In this document: positions 54,110 through 64,000 of the stretch, piece by piece
How positions within the stretch are numbered: the first letter of the stretch is position 1
Layout of the letters: each line of letters starts with the position of its first letter
Origin: Theodoxus fluviatilis
Lineage: Eukaryota > Mollusca > Gastropoda > Cycloneritida > Neritidae
Direction of reading: 5' to 3'
NCBI GenBank assembly: GCA_034096865.1
Contig: JAWQFJ010002863.1
Location: forward strand, 72,107-136,106
DNA length: 64,000 nucleotides
Position numbers and translations under genes: made by a program
Notes under the pieces: model-generated
Databases searched by the model: none
What the model was told of the DNA's origin: nothing
Seen by the model: the letters and a program-made list of their open reading frames with translations, nothing else

Positions 54110-56204
54110 ACAGACTGACAGAGGCGGGTGGACTGTAGGGAAAGAACGGTAGTGGAGATAGGGATGGGAGTAGGTTGTGGGAAACAGGAGGAGGACATGA
54201 AGAGAGACGATAACAGTACAGGTCTGCATTGCGTTTGCCACCAGGGAGGGCTGTGATATCCGCCGTTCTCCACGTGACACTATCACTCAGAGAATGCGAT
54301 AACAAAACCAACGTGTCTAACACAAGTTTGGGGAAGAGGTTTAGTCTGGAGCAGGAAAGGCCAACTTTACCAGGCTTCCGGCTTGTACAAATAAGGAGGC
54401 TTTAGAGACTGCAGAACCGATTTCTCGTAGTTAGTTTTCAAGTTACACGAACGTCGTGGCACGTTTAAAAGAAAAAAGTCACGTTCTCAACTTAGGCACA
54501 TACAAGAAGAAAAAAAAGCATGCGTCCAAATAAGCAAAAGTTTTTTTTAAGTTACCAACGTCATTAAAAATATAATTATAACTTGAATCATGCGCTATTT
54601 CTATACGTTAGGTAAGAACCACGGAGGTTTCATTCAAACTAGTATCTTGTTTTTATCCGTTGTTGCAAATATGGAGACTTTTTTCTGCAGCAAGTAAAAA
54701 ACGCGTTACCACAACAGCATTGCATTTATCTTGTCGTTTGTTCGACGCTTTGAACTCTACAGACACATCTATGTGTGTACAGTGTCGCGGCCATTTATAG
54801 CACTGTATCCTTCAAGTCATCGTCGTGCTATTGTATTTATTTCCTCTGGAGGCTAACAGTCTGAACAACACGCGAAGAAGAGTGAGAAATGGGGAAAACC
54901 CCCAACTCAACCTTCTTTAAAAAGTTGCCGTCATGGGCACGCACGATTATTAATGGGGTGAGATAGTGGATTGCCAGAGCTCTTGAAAGTTTGGTTCTCA
55001 TTGAAAGTGTGCTAATCTGATGCCATGGCCTTCGTGTGACTCATAGTTCTACGCGGTGACTCCAGAAAGCGGCTACATGAAACTCATATTTGTATTCACT
55101 TCGTGTGTGGTTGGCAACTAAAAAATTCTTATCCGTGGGACATCTCCAGAGGACGATATGTGGTTACAAAAACACCGGGAGCATCTACAGGTGGAAATAA
55201 AACGACTACATTTGAAAATACTTGACCCTGAATTATGCAAAAGCCTGTTTGCAATGCGTATTCAGAGACTGACTCAATACTTAATGGCCTTACATTTCGT
55301 TGTATAAAGAAAGGGATTTGCCATAGACTGCACAGCAAAGAAAGATGAAGTGTAGATGGCTCAATGAAAACCTCTCTCTCCCAGCTTGAAGTGTCCCAAG
55401 CCACAGAGTTTATCGGACCTCTCAGACACTGATGATTCGAAACGGGTCAGAGTTATATTTGGCAGTACAGAGTTGTGTCAACGTATGTTACCGCTCTGAA
55501 TTTGACTGAGGGAAAAATAATTTTAAAAATTAATTTCTGTGTAGATATCAAATGAAGTGTCAAGGAGCCACATCAACTTGTCTGTGCTTATATAATATCT
55601 ACCTACGTATCGGAATAACTGTCGATTCGTGAAGCACTTGATATCAGTATAGGAACATAAATTATGCCCTAAACATGTTGCGTTAACTTCCCATTTTGAA
55701 GCATATAAATGAGATGCTGTGAACTATGATGATGGAAAAGGAAAACATTTTGCTTCTGTTTCCCTAAACCTCAACCGGTTTTCCAAACCCTGTACATGTT
55801 TATACAGTTTCAGGCATCTGGAAGGCGCATACTCACTCCAAACGCCCGTTTCGCACAGAGCGTGCATGCCCTCGAGTCAAATTTTGGCTCGAGATCCGTC
55901 AATGTCTGATGACAGAGACCGAGGCCCTGATTCGCTTCCCAGCTAACCGGCTCTGCTCGAGTTGTCCCTGCAGTGCTGTCTCCGTGCAGTCTCCGTACTG
56001 TCTCCATGCTGCACGCACAGCAAGCTCCTGGGTTCTCTTGTCCCTACTCCATCTCAGCTGCCACCTCCCAAGTCTTCTTCCGTTCCTGTCCATCTGCTTT
56101 AGTGTTCCAGTCATCTAGAGAATCTTTGCTGTGTGAAATTCTAGGCGTTTCTGGCCTTTGTAGCTCTCTGTGTTTTCGTCTTCTGTCTCGGTGCGCGTGT
56201 GTCC
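54107..56204. other. Unassigned unique DNA
   Basis: No gene recognised. Confidence 0.5.
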
Positions 56205-56309
56205 CCGCCCGCCCGTCCGTCCGTCCGTCCGTCCGTCCGTCCGCCCGTCCGCCCGGCCGCCCGTTCGTCCGTCCGCCCCCCCCCCCCCGTCCGACCGTTC
56301 GTCCGTCTG

Positions 56310-56370
<61 letters not shown>

Positions 56371-56371
56371 T
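56205..56371. repeat. (CCGT)n array adjoining (CTGT)n array
   Basis: CCGT/CCGC units at 56205-56303 with a C-run at about 56276-56288, followed directly by CTGT units at 56304-56371. The two units differ by C to T at the CpG. Confidence 0.95.
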
Positions 56372-56501
56372 TGTTTCTCTTTCTTTCCTTTATCTTTCTC
56401 TTATCTCCGTTCCCCCACTCCTCCTCCCTCTCCCCTTCCGAACCCAGAAGAGTTTGTCATTTAAAGAAACGCACTTTAAACCATTTTGTTTACATAAAAA
56501 A

Positions 56502-56594
56502 TCTCTCTCTCTCTCTGTGACTGTTTCTCTCTCTTTTTCTCTCTGTCTCTCTCTCTCTGTCTCTGTCAATTTCTCTCTTTCTCTCTCTCTCTCT

Positions 56595-56648
<54 letters not shown>

Positions 56649-56751
56649 CCCCTCTCATCCCCCCTCTCTCACCCCCTCTCTCACACACCCTTTCCCCCTT
56701 CTCTCCCTCTCCCCCCTCTCCCTCTCTTCCTTCCCCCCCCCCCCCCCTTTA
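56502..56751. repeat. (CT)n and C-rich low-complexity tract
   Basis: CT/CTGT units to about 56645 (pure CT at 56597-56645), then CCCCTCTC-type sequence and a C-run at about 56735-56748. Confidence 0.95.
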
Positions 56752-57328
56752 CCTCCGCTCCTTCCAAACCAAGCAGATGCTGTCATTTAAAGAATGACAC
56801 TTTCAAATATTTCCTTTTAAAAGTTAATGCGTGTCGGATTTGCAAGACAGAACAAAATATTGTTATATGTCGTAGCAGGTGGAATTCTTCTGAAGTCCCA
56901 CATTATCGCCATACATTGCACATCACGCGTCAAGTTTTTGTTGTGTGTGTTGTTTTTTGTTGTTTTTTTGTTTTTATTGGGGGTGGGGGTGGAGGGGGAA
57001 GTATTGGAAATCAATGGATGAAGCAGAGCCGTCATGCCATTGAGAACTGCCGTCTGAAGAGATCTGCACCAGCAGCTGCAGAGGGCACAGACAACGTTGC
57101 AGCTCTCCGTGTCGGCAGATCAGGGAGCACCAGGTGCAAAGCGATCCACATATTGTGTGAGCTTCGTTCCGCCACGCTTTCTGCCTCTGCTGCACGCATT
57201 GTAGGGCTGCTGGCGTCCTGTTTTCTCTCCCTGATGCGAGAGACAACAAGCGTTCCAGGTGCGGATTTCAGAGGTTTACAAACCGCTTTTTCGCTTGGGG
57301 CCCGTAACATGCTCGACATGGTTGATCT

Positions 57329-57332
<4 letters not shown>
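56752..57332. other. Unassigned DNA, open on both strands in its right part
   Basis: From about 57020 to 57330 both strands are open without repeats (plus frame within 56199-57446; minus frame 57418-57032). Neither translation is recognised. Splice sites or a start were not identified. Confidence 0.4.
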
Positions 57333-57420
<88 letters not shown>

Positions 57421-57432
57421 TCTCTCTCTCTC
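57333..57432. repeat. (CT)n microsatellite
   Basis: About 42 CT units to 57416, then CACC and a few more units. Confidence 0.95.
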
Positions 57433-59040
57433 GTCCTCTCCTATAAATCCTAACAGAAAATTCCTTTGTAGCATGGTAAACGCCGATTCAACAATGGCGT
57501 CACCCAGATGTATGCATCCATGCACCCCTGCAAATCCACACCAAGCTTCTAAGCCATCGCTCTCGATGAACACGAAGGTGCACACCTCGGGTGAAGAAGG
57601 TGCCACAAACGGGGTGGGGTCGACTGCTTTCGGGAGAAGTGATCTATCGCTTTGCAACGCCTCGTCGACACCCGACCGAGAGGCGGGTGGTACAGTGCAT
57701 TAGAAGCTGTCGTAGAACGCCCATAAACAGCGGTGACCTTGCAGGCGTGTGCAGCCCTTGTCTTAGGGATCATGCTGGACGGCGAGGAATTGGGAGGAAG
57801 GTGTTAGGCAAGTGTTTTCCCAGGCATCGTCAAAGCGCCCGTGAGCTCCAGTTTATGCCTTGCTTGGCGACAAAATGCGCGCCAATCCGTCGACGCGATC
57901 TGGAGGAAAGTGTCTCATCCATATTGCTTTTTTCTGCGTACGTGACAGTGAGGAGAGAAAAAGATTCGCAGGGTACGAACAGTTTTAAGATCCTCGTAAA
58001 CGCGCAACAAAAGTCAGAAGACAAAAAAAAGTTGGGTAGTTTTTTTTCTTCCTCACCGTCATCGTATTGTGAGCTGCTGGGTGGATAAGCCTGAAAAAGA
58101 ACTTACCTGTTACTTCCGTTTCCAGGTCGAAGTTTGGTCTCGAAGGCGTTGGAAAACGGGTCCTCTTATTTGCGCAGCCTTTGTAGCCCGAAGCTGTGAC
58201 AGGTCGGAATAAATCTTCGCTGGTGAGTTTCTTTTTTGGATGGAAAGCAACGCCCTGATAGCACAACGATCTGATTGGACTTGCAGGAAGTCCGGACTAC
58301 AGCATATTGCCCGTGGACAGTCATTGCCTTCGCAGAGCGTTGCCATCCAGCATTAATGTTTCAAAAATCCTCTTCTGTTTCACACCTCCTGGGAAATCGA
58401 TGAGCTGACAGAGAAGTTCTTTATTTAAATCATTTCTTTTCTCACTCGACAAACGATTTTTTACGATGGGAACCGAACTATGGATACATTGCAGTTTTTC
58501 CCCCCTGAAAACTTTTTTGTATTTCAAATGGGGAAAAATCCAGACAATGTCTTTGCGACCGCGAGAATGCGAAATATTTACGAGCGAAACGTGAAACAGC
58601 AGGCAATTGTCCGCACCCTGTCAAGGTTTCATGGCCGCCATATCCTACACTCAGTGTTTTCCCGTGAAATATGACAGCAAAGTGCAAAGGGATTGCCCTT
58701 CTACATATAGTGTGGAGTGAATGCTTCAATGAACGCTATAGATACATAGGCACATTGACTGATCACTATCTTTTCATTGACCTATCCCTCAAAACGTTAA
58801 TGATACTACCTCTTCTTTCGTCTCGTTGTTTGTGTTGAAATAAGAGTGTCTTTTGTCAAGTGCTCAAAAGGCAGTATGTCTCATGTTTAGTGGGCTGTAA
58901 AAGAGCAGATATTGTTACTGAACCTGCTTTGTGATTTTTTTGTGTCCATGATACTGGGTGGCGTGAGTATTGGAATACGAGTATTTGTGGGTTTATACAT
59001 GTTTGTATGTGCTGGATATGTTTCTTCATGCTTTCATTTG

Positions 59041-59043
<3 letters not shown>
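57433..59043. other. Unassigned unique DNA
   Basis: 57433-57700 is again open on both strands (plus 57473-57703, minus 57657-57415) without recognisable family. A minus-strand donor-like AACAG|GTAAGT lies at about 58105 but has no coding frame leading into it. Otherwise nothing assigned. Confidence 0.45.
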
Positions 59044-59111
<68 letters not shown>

Positions 59112-59164
59112 TGTGTGTGTGTGTGCGTGTGTGAGTGAGAGAGCGAGAGAGGGAAAGAGAGAGA

Positions 59165-59198
<34 letters not shown>
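59044..59198. repeat. (GT)n then (GA)n microsatellite
   Basis: About 33 GT units with later CTGT/GCGT variants, then GA-rich units from about 59136. Confidence 0.95.
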
Positions 59199-59201
<3 letters not shown>

Positions 59202-61495
59202 GATGGTGTTTTACGGTCTTTCAGTCGTTGTAGGCTATGTAAGGCCATTTATCACGAAAACACTAGAATGCTGGAGACGATTGTTTGTGAGCATATGTTT
59301 TTATTATTCATTCATATATATATGTCATGGTTTTGCATGAGTATGAATTTTTTAATGTCTGTTCGAGTATTGGCTTGTGTGCTTGTATGTGTATATCTTC
59401 ACTCCATGACAATATCGTAAGTTGCATAAAGGCAGGAGCTAAAGAGAGCGACGTGACACAGATTTGTGGAGCAGAGTCTAGTTTGAAGTGAACTGCAGTA
59501 AATTGCAAGTACTCTAGAAAGTGCTGCTCACACCCGAGGCGCGTTTCCCAGGACGATGGTGTGCAAGTCAACGGGAATCGGAAAAACGTTTGCGGTTAGT
59601 AAACAAGTGGTCGTTGATCATGCGCAATGTCCAGTCGGTGAGCTCTTGTAATAATTCCGTTTCTAAAAGCACACACTGCCTGCTCTTTCGTTCCAACTTC
59701 AATATCGACTCCTGTGTTATAACAGCAATCACTATTTAAAAAAAAAGAGACCAAAAACTCCTTTTCGATTGCTGTTGGCTTGCATATCATAGTCTAAGAA
59801 ACGCGCCTCAGGTCATCATGAGAAGCCGCAGTGTTTTTTTAACGACCTGGCACCGCATGGACACTATATTTCTGCTTTGCCGATTCATTAATGTGGTCTA
59901 GGACTAGAAAAAAGAAAGAAAAAACCTCTTAAGCCATTCGTTCTATCTCTTGATGATCGCATGTGCATTGTCGTTATTCTTACGTTAAATGGTCTGCACA
60001 CATTCAGTTTTTCGTTTATTTGTTTGTTCATTCCCAAAAATGTTTGTTAGATCATCTGAGGACATACACGTTTGTAGTTTAAAGACTGTTGTTTACTTGA
60101 ATTAATGTTCTTTCGTTTCTTTGTTTACTTCATTCAACCATCCTTCCGATTCTTGTGTCATTATTAATCTGTTAATTTGTCCATTTGTAAATTCTTTTAT
60201 TTGTCCATTTTTTCGTTGGTTTTTGTTCATTCATTCATTCATTCATTCTTTCATTCATACATTCATTCTTTCATTCTTTCATCCATGCATTCATTCTTTC
60301 ATTCATAAATTAATTCATTCTTACATTCATGCATTCTTTCATTTATTCGTTAAATGCTTTGAACTTAGTTTTAAACGTTCTTGGTGTGTGCATTTCACCC
60401 ATCTCCATGACCTTCCCTGTTGTGTACACGGTGCATCACCCCAACTGCACACGCCCTGCATGACGTCACAGTGAGTCAGAACGCTGTCAAAGGCGAAATA
60501 AGCTCTGCAGTGAAGATCATAAATCTTCAACTGGTATCGACCTCATGACAGCACGTTGTGCTCGTGAAGGACTCTGTCCCTTTTTTCATAACGATCTCAA
60601 AGAGTGCTGAAGCATTCTTCCGGTCTAGCCTTCAGCACCTCAGAATAAATGGTGTAGTGAAAACGTGTAATGACCGTCCTCAGCGAAGGTCTTCACGCAC
60701 CAGAAAATATTGCGCATCCGTTATATTGCTGTCCCATCTATGATAGTAGCGTTGAGTGACATGTCTCTAATGCACGGCCGTCAAGCTCTAACTTTCCTGA
60801 CTACGTGACGCGATCCCGATCTGAAGGCAGTTTGTGAAAGAAGCAAAAGGGATCCATCAAACTTGACAGACAACTCCTGAAAATTTATTCTCCCTTTCGC
60901 TCCTGTCAACACGGGTCGCATTTTCTCGATGGAGTGCTCCGTGCCGGGTCTTGCTGATGGTGTGTAGATTGAGTCTGTGTTTACCTTGACGCCATGTTGA
61001 ATCCACCCTGCGACCCTGCCTCTTCATGACCGCACGACCTCTCTGGGCTCTCGTGCAACCGAGACAGAACGCCTGTGAAATGCCTCATTGTGCTTCTACC
61101 GTTCGCTGCGCAAAGAAATATTTGAAGAAGAAAATCTGAATATTTCCTTTTCTTCCCCGACAAGCCGTGTTGAAATGATAACAGCAGGAGGAAATAGGTT
61201 AGCTCTTCTTGTTGGAAGAGAGATATCGCTGGCAGTAACGAGGTGTAGACATTTCACCTTGCAAAGTGGTCGTATACTTGGCCGTGCTGTTTGTATTTTG
61301 TTTATATAACTCTGTCCTTTCACGCCCATGAAGTGATTCTTAGAAATCGAATTTCTCGTGGTTGAGAAGTCCAAATCTTAAGGTTTTCCTTGTGGAAACT
61401 GCCTTCGAGGGCTGCTGAAGTTGAAAAACAACGTTGTATTTTCACATACATTTAATACTTTGCGAGGTTATACACGCCTTGAACATGACTGCTCA

Positions 61496-61498
<3 letters not shown>
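59199..61498. other. Unassigned DNA with an imperfect (ATTC)n run
   Basis: ATTC/TTTC/ATAC units at about 60227-60350. The remaining sequence shows no recognisable gene. Confidence 0.5.
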
Positions 61499-61572
<74 letters not shown>

Positions 61573-61611
61573 GTCTCTCTGTCTTTGTCTCTCTGTCTCT
61601 GTCTGTCTCTG

Positions 61612-61686
<75 letters not shown>

Positions 61687-61703
61687 GTCTGTATGTCTGT
61701 CTC

Positions 61704-61770
<67 letters not shown>

Positions 61771-61798
61771 TTTGTCTGTCTGTCTGTCACTCTTCTCT
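61499..61798. repeat. (CT)n then (CTGT)n microsatellite
   Basis: CT units at 61499-61564, transitional CTCTGT units, then about 160 bp of CTGT units to 61788 with small interruptions at 61680-61706 and 61770. Confidence 0.95.
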
Positions 61799-62920
61799 CT
61801 CTTCTCCCTCCTCACTCCGATTAAATATTCTTTTGGTGATGATCTTCAATAGTCTACACTGTCGTCAGGAAAGTGATGTGAAAACGGATTTTGTTGTCCG
61901 AGACGTCCTTCACCTGGTTCCATTTATAACGTCCCTTTGCTGACGGGTACCTGGAGCGTGTCGCTAATCGCTCCTGATAATCGACGTGTTTGTCTTTCTA
62001 TGCATAATGCACGATACTTAACATCCAATAGTCTTCTAAAGTGAAATGTCTGTCCGTCGTTCGATTCTTTTTATCTTTCTTTTGTTCTTTGATGTTGATA
62101 GCAGTTGACGACGTTCGGCTCTGAAATATTGCTCCTGGTCTTTGAAGGTAAAGAGGCATGTGGCTTTCTTTGTTCTCGTCATTTTGCGTTTCAAGTCCTC
62201 ACGTTGATTGATGCACAGTGTCGTCGTGTGGTAGTTTTTCTCTCTTCTTTGGACCAAGTAGGCATGTTTATACCGCCCGTGGCGTCCAGAGGCATGAATC
62301 GATACGCAGGCGGAGTGCACAAGTGGCGACCGATCGCGACCATCCTGCAACCACTATCTGTGAAATTCTCTTCTCCCCCCCCCCCCCCCCCCCCCCCCCC
62401 CCCACGCTAGTATTTCATATGTACCTTGATTGCCCAAGGTATCCGGCATCAATGAAAGACGCACATGCAGTCGTCCGTAGGTTATTGCTCTTGACTGTGA
62501 TGGAAGACGATGTTTCTGGAGATTTCTCCAGAACGTGGTTTCACAGAGAATTGGTGATATATTTGTGGTGCATCTGCAGTGCAAATGGCACAACATTTTT
62601 CATGACATTTGCCAATTTACATTAGTTTTCCCGTTCAACAACCGACTCAGTCAAAATGTGAAGAAGTCTTGTGGTTCACGCAAAGCAAAGACAGTTATTT
62701 ATGAAGATCCTTTTCATTTCTGAATCGCCTACTGTCAGACGAGGTGTCAAAACCACCATTGTCTTCGTACGTTATGTCTAGGAGACTCCGAGACGTTCAA
62801 ACCATTGCTTTGAACAGAACTGTAACAGTCCATTCTAGCCGCCTTCATGTTGGAGTCTGGGTTGGTGGCAACTCAGCTTCCTTTTGCTTGTTCCCTGTAA
62901 TCAATCTTGACACCGACAAT
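61799..62920. other. Unassigned DNA with poly-C
   Basis: Homopolymer C at 62376-62403 (about 28 bases). No gene recognised. Confidence 0.55.
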
Positions 62921-62960
62921 ACACACACACACACGCGCGCGCGCGCGCGCGCGTGCGTGC
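62921..62960. repeat. (AC)n(GC)n alternating tract, Z-DNA prone
   Basis: Forty bases of strict purine-pyrimidine alternation, seven AC units passing into GC units. Confidence 0.9.
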
Positions 62961-64000
62961 AGGGGGAATGACCGCTAGGGCTGGAGCTGGCCATGCGGTC
63001 ATTATCGTAGCGTCTCCACTGACCTGCATGACCCCCGCTGTCCACTCAGGGGTCTGCCGACTTCTGATCTCCAGGAAATAGTCGGGTAACCGAGAGGGTT
63101 TTCCGCCTTGCTAATAGACCCCCATCAGAGGCCAGCCTGCTCTGCCCTGACGCCTTTCCCATATATATTTGGAACTCAAGTCCAGCCTCGCCACAAAGTC
63201 TCGCTAGTCTCCTTGGCGCCATCTGTGTGGTCCGGCCGTGCCCCCTGGGCAGACCCCGTGAAAGTGTTTGTATAGCGAAGAAAAAGAGACTGTACTACAT
63301 GGCGTCTCACCTGCCGGCTTGGATCTTGTGATCAAACCGCTGAAGCCAAAATCCTTTCTCGCCCCTTTTTCCGCGTGGTAAACGTTTGCTTCATTAGGAG
63401 GGTGCGTCTTTGGTTTTCTGTCTCGAGATAAATTCTCGGACCGATTTGGGCAACTTGACTATTTTTTTCCTCACACGTTGTTAATTACTGTCATTTCGAT
63501 CTCCATGCCCATTCCGGATTGTGTGCGTGTCGGCATTGGAGTAGAAGACCGTTCACCATCCTGGACTCAGTGTGAAAGAGATGACCCTCTGGTTAGTTAT
63601 TAAGGAACCTTTCATTTGTTCAAGTGACAGAGCAGCAAAATTCTGTACAAAGATAGGTGACACCTGTGCATGGATTAGACTAAGCCTTCAGGCAATTAAG
63701 GCGTAATTTTGCCCAGGGTTCCTAACTACCCTCAGTCGATGTGGCAGGGATATGCACGACAAGAGGTTGAGGGTGGATGGGGGATTTTGGGGAGGGGGGG
63801 GGGGGGCGGGGAGGGACATGCATGTACAACAACAGAACCACTGTCATGGACCGTGTTAAAGGCACAACCATCGTTAGTCGAATCCTTTAGCTAAAATAAA
63901 AGCATTTCACTCATGCAATGCAGCACAGATTCCCAGATTTAAACGCACACGTCTCGAGACAAATCAGCCATGACAACGCAACGATGACTGATACTTCAGC
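62961..64000. other. Unassigned unique DNA
   Basis: G-run at 63789-63806. No gene or transposon recognised up to the right edge. Confidence 0.5.

Noticed and set aside
58090..58346. Minus-strand exon ending at AACAG|GTAAGT near 58105
   Set aside because: The best coding frame stops with TAA just before the donor; it could at most be a 5' UTR exon and nothing else supports it.

Overview
The window looks like animal nuclear DNA, most probably from a mollusc and perhaps a gastropod. Reasons: one recognisable gene is split by GT-AG introns, there are many long microsatellites, several decayed non-LTR retrotransposon remnants of lophotrochozoan type are present, and there is a TCAAGGTCA-rich interspersed repeat of a kind I associate with molluscan genomes. 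The species cannot be fixed from the sequence alone. Gene density is very low. Most long open frames are translations of simple repeats or chance frames and are not listed as genes.

Only one gene is recognised with confidence. The last three coding exons of the beta-1 subunit of NO-sensitive soluble guanylate cyclase (GUCY1B1) lie on the minus strand at 20347-20204, 11769-11615 and 10562-10388. Together they give 157 residues plus a stop and cover the C-terminal part of the catalytic domain. All junctions are GT-AG and the frame is kept throughout. The intron between the first two exons is about 8.4 kb. It holds an L2/CR1-like retrotransposon remnant with an (ATT)n tail (about 13468-15210), a probable solo LTR (16943-17873) and a 280-bp (TATC)n array. 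Upstream exons were not found to the right, so they lie outside the window, or were missed, or sit beyond a very long intron.

A second, weaker gene signal is on the plus strand: a putative first coding exon at 49134-49213. It has a good start context, an upstream in-frame stop and a strong GT donor, but the family is not recognised. Upstream lies about 4 kb of mostly unique, CpG-containing sequence (44936-49133) with a dense cluster of ACGT/TGACGT motifs at 45404-45567, which could be its promoter and 5' UTR region.

The rest is repeats and unassigned unique DNA. Region by region: 1-1226 imperfect GGT trinucleotide repeat; 1227-9900 mostly unique with GA and CA arrays; 9.9-20.35 kb the GUCY1B1 3' part; 20.36-21.64 kb compound microsatellites with a local tandem duplication; 24.4-24.75 kb a diverged SINE-like repeat pair; 25.47-25.79 kb a 19-bp minisatellite; 26.0-26.5, 29.3-29.6 and 33.1-33.5 kb retrotransposon C-terminal fragments; 30.24 and 33.50 kb a 214-bp repeat present twice at about 95% identity; 39.83-40.64 kb the TCAAGGTCA-rich element; 44.19-44.93 kb a compound AC/GAGT/GATA array; 49.2-64 kb many CT, GT, CTGT and poly-C tracts in otherwise unassigned DNA. 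The best candidates for something unusual are the nuclear-receptor-half-site-rich repeat, the 19-bp minisatellite with blockwise variants, the two-copy 214-bp repeat, and the unidentified first exon with its ACGT cluster.
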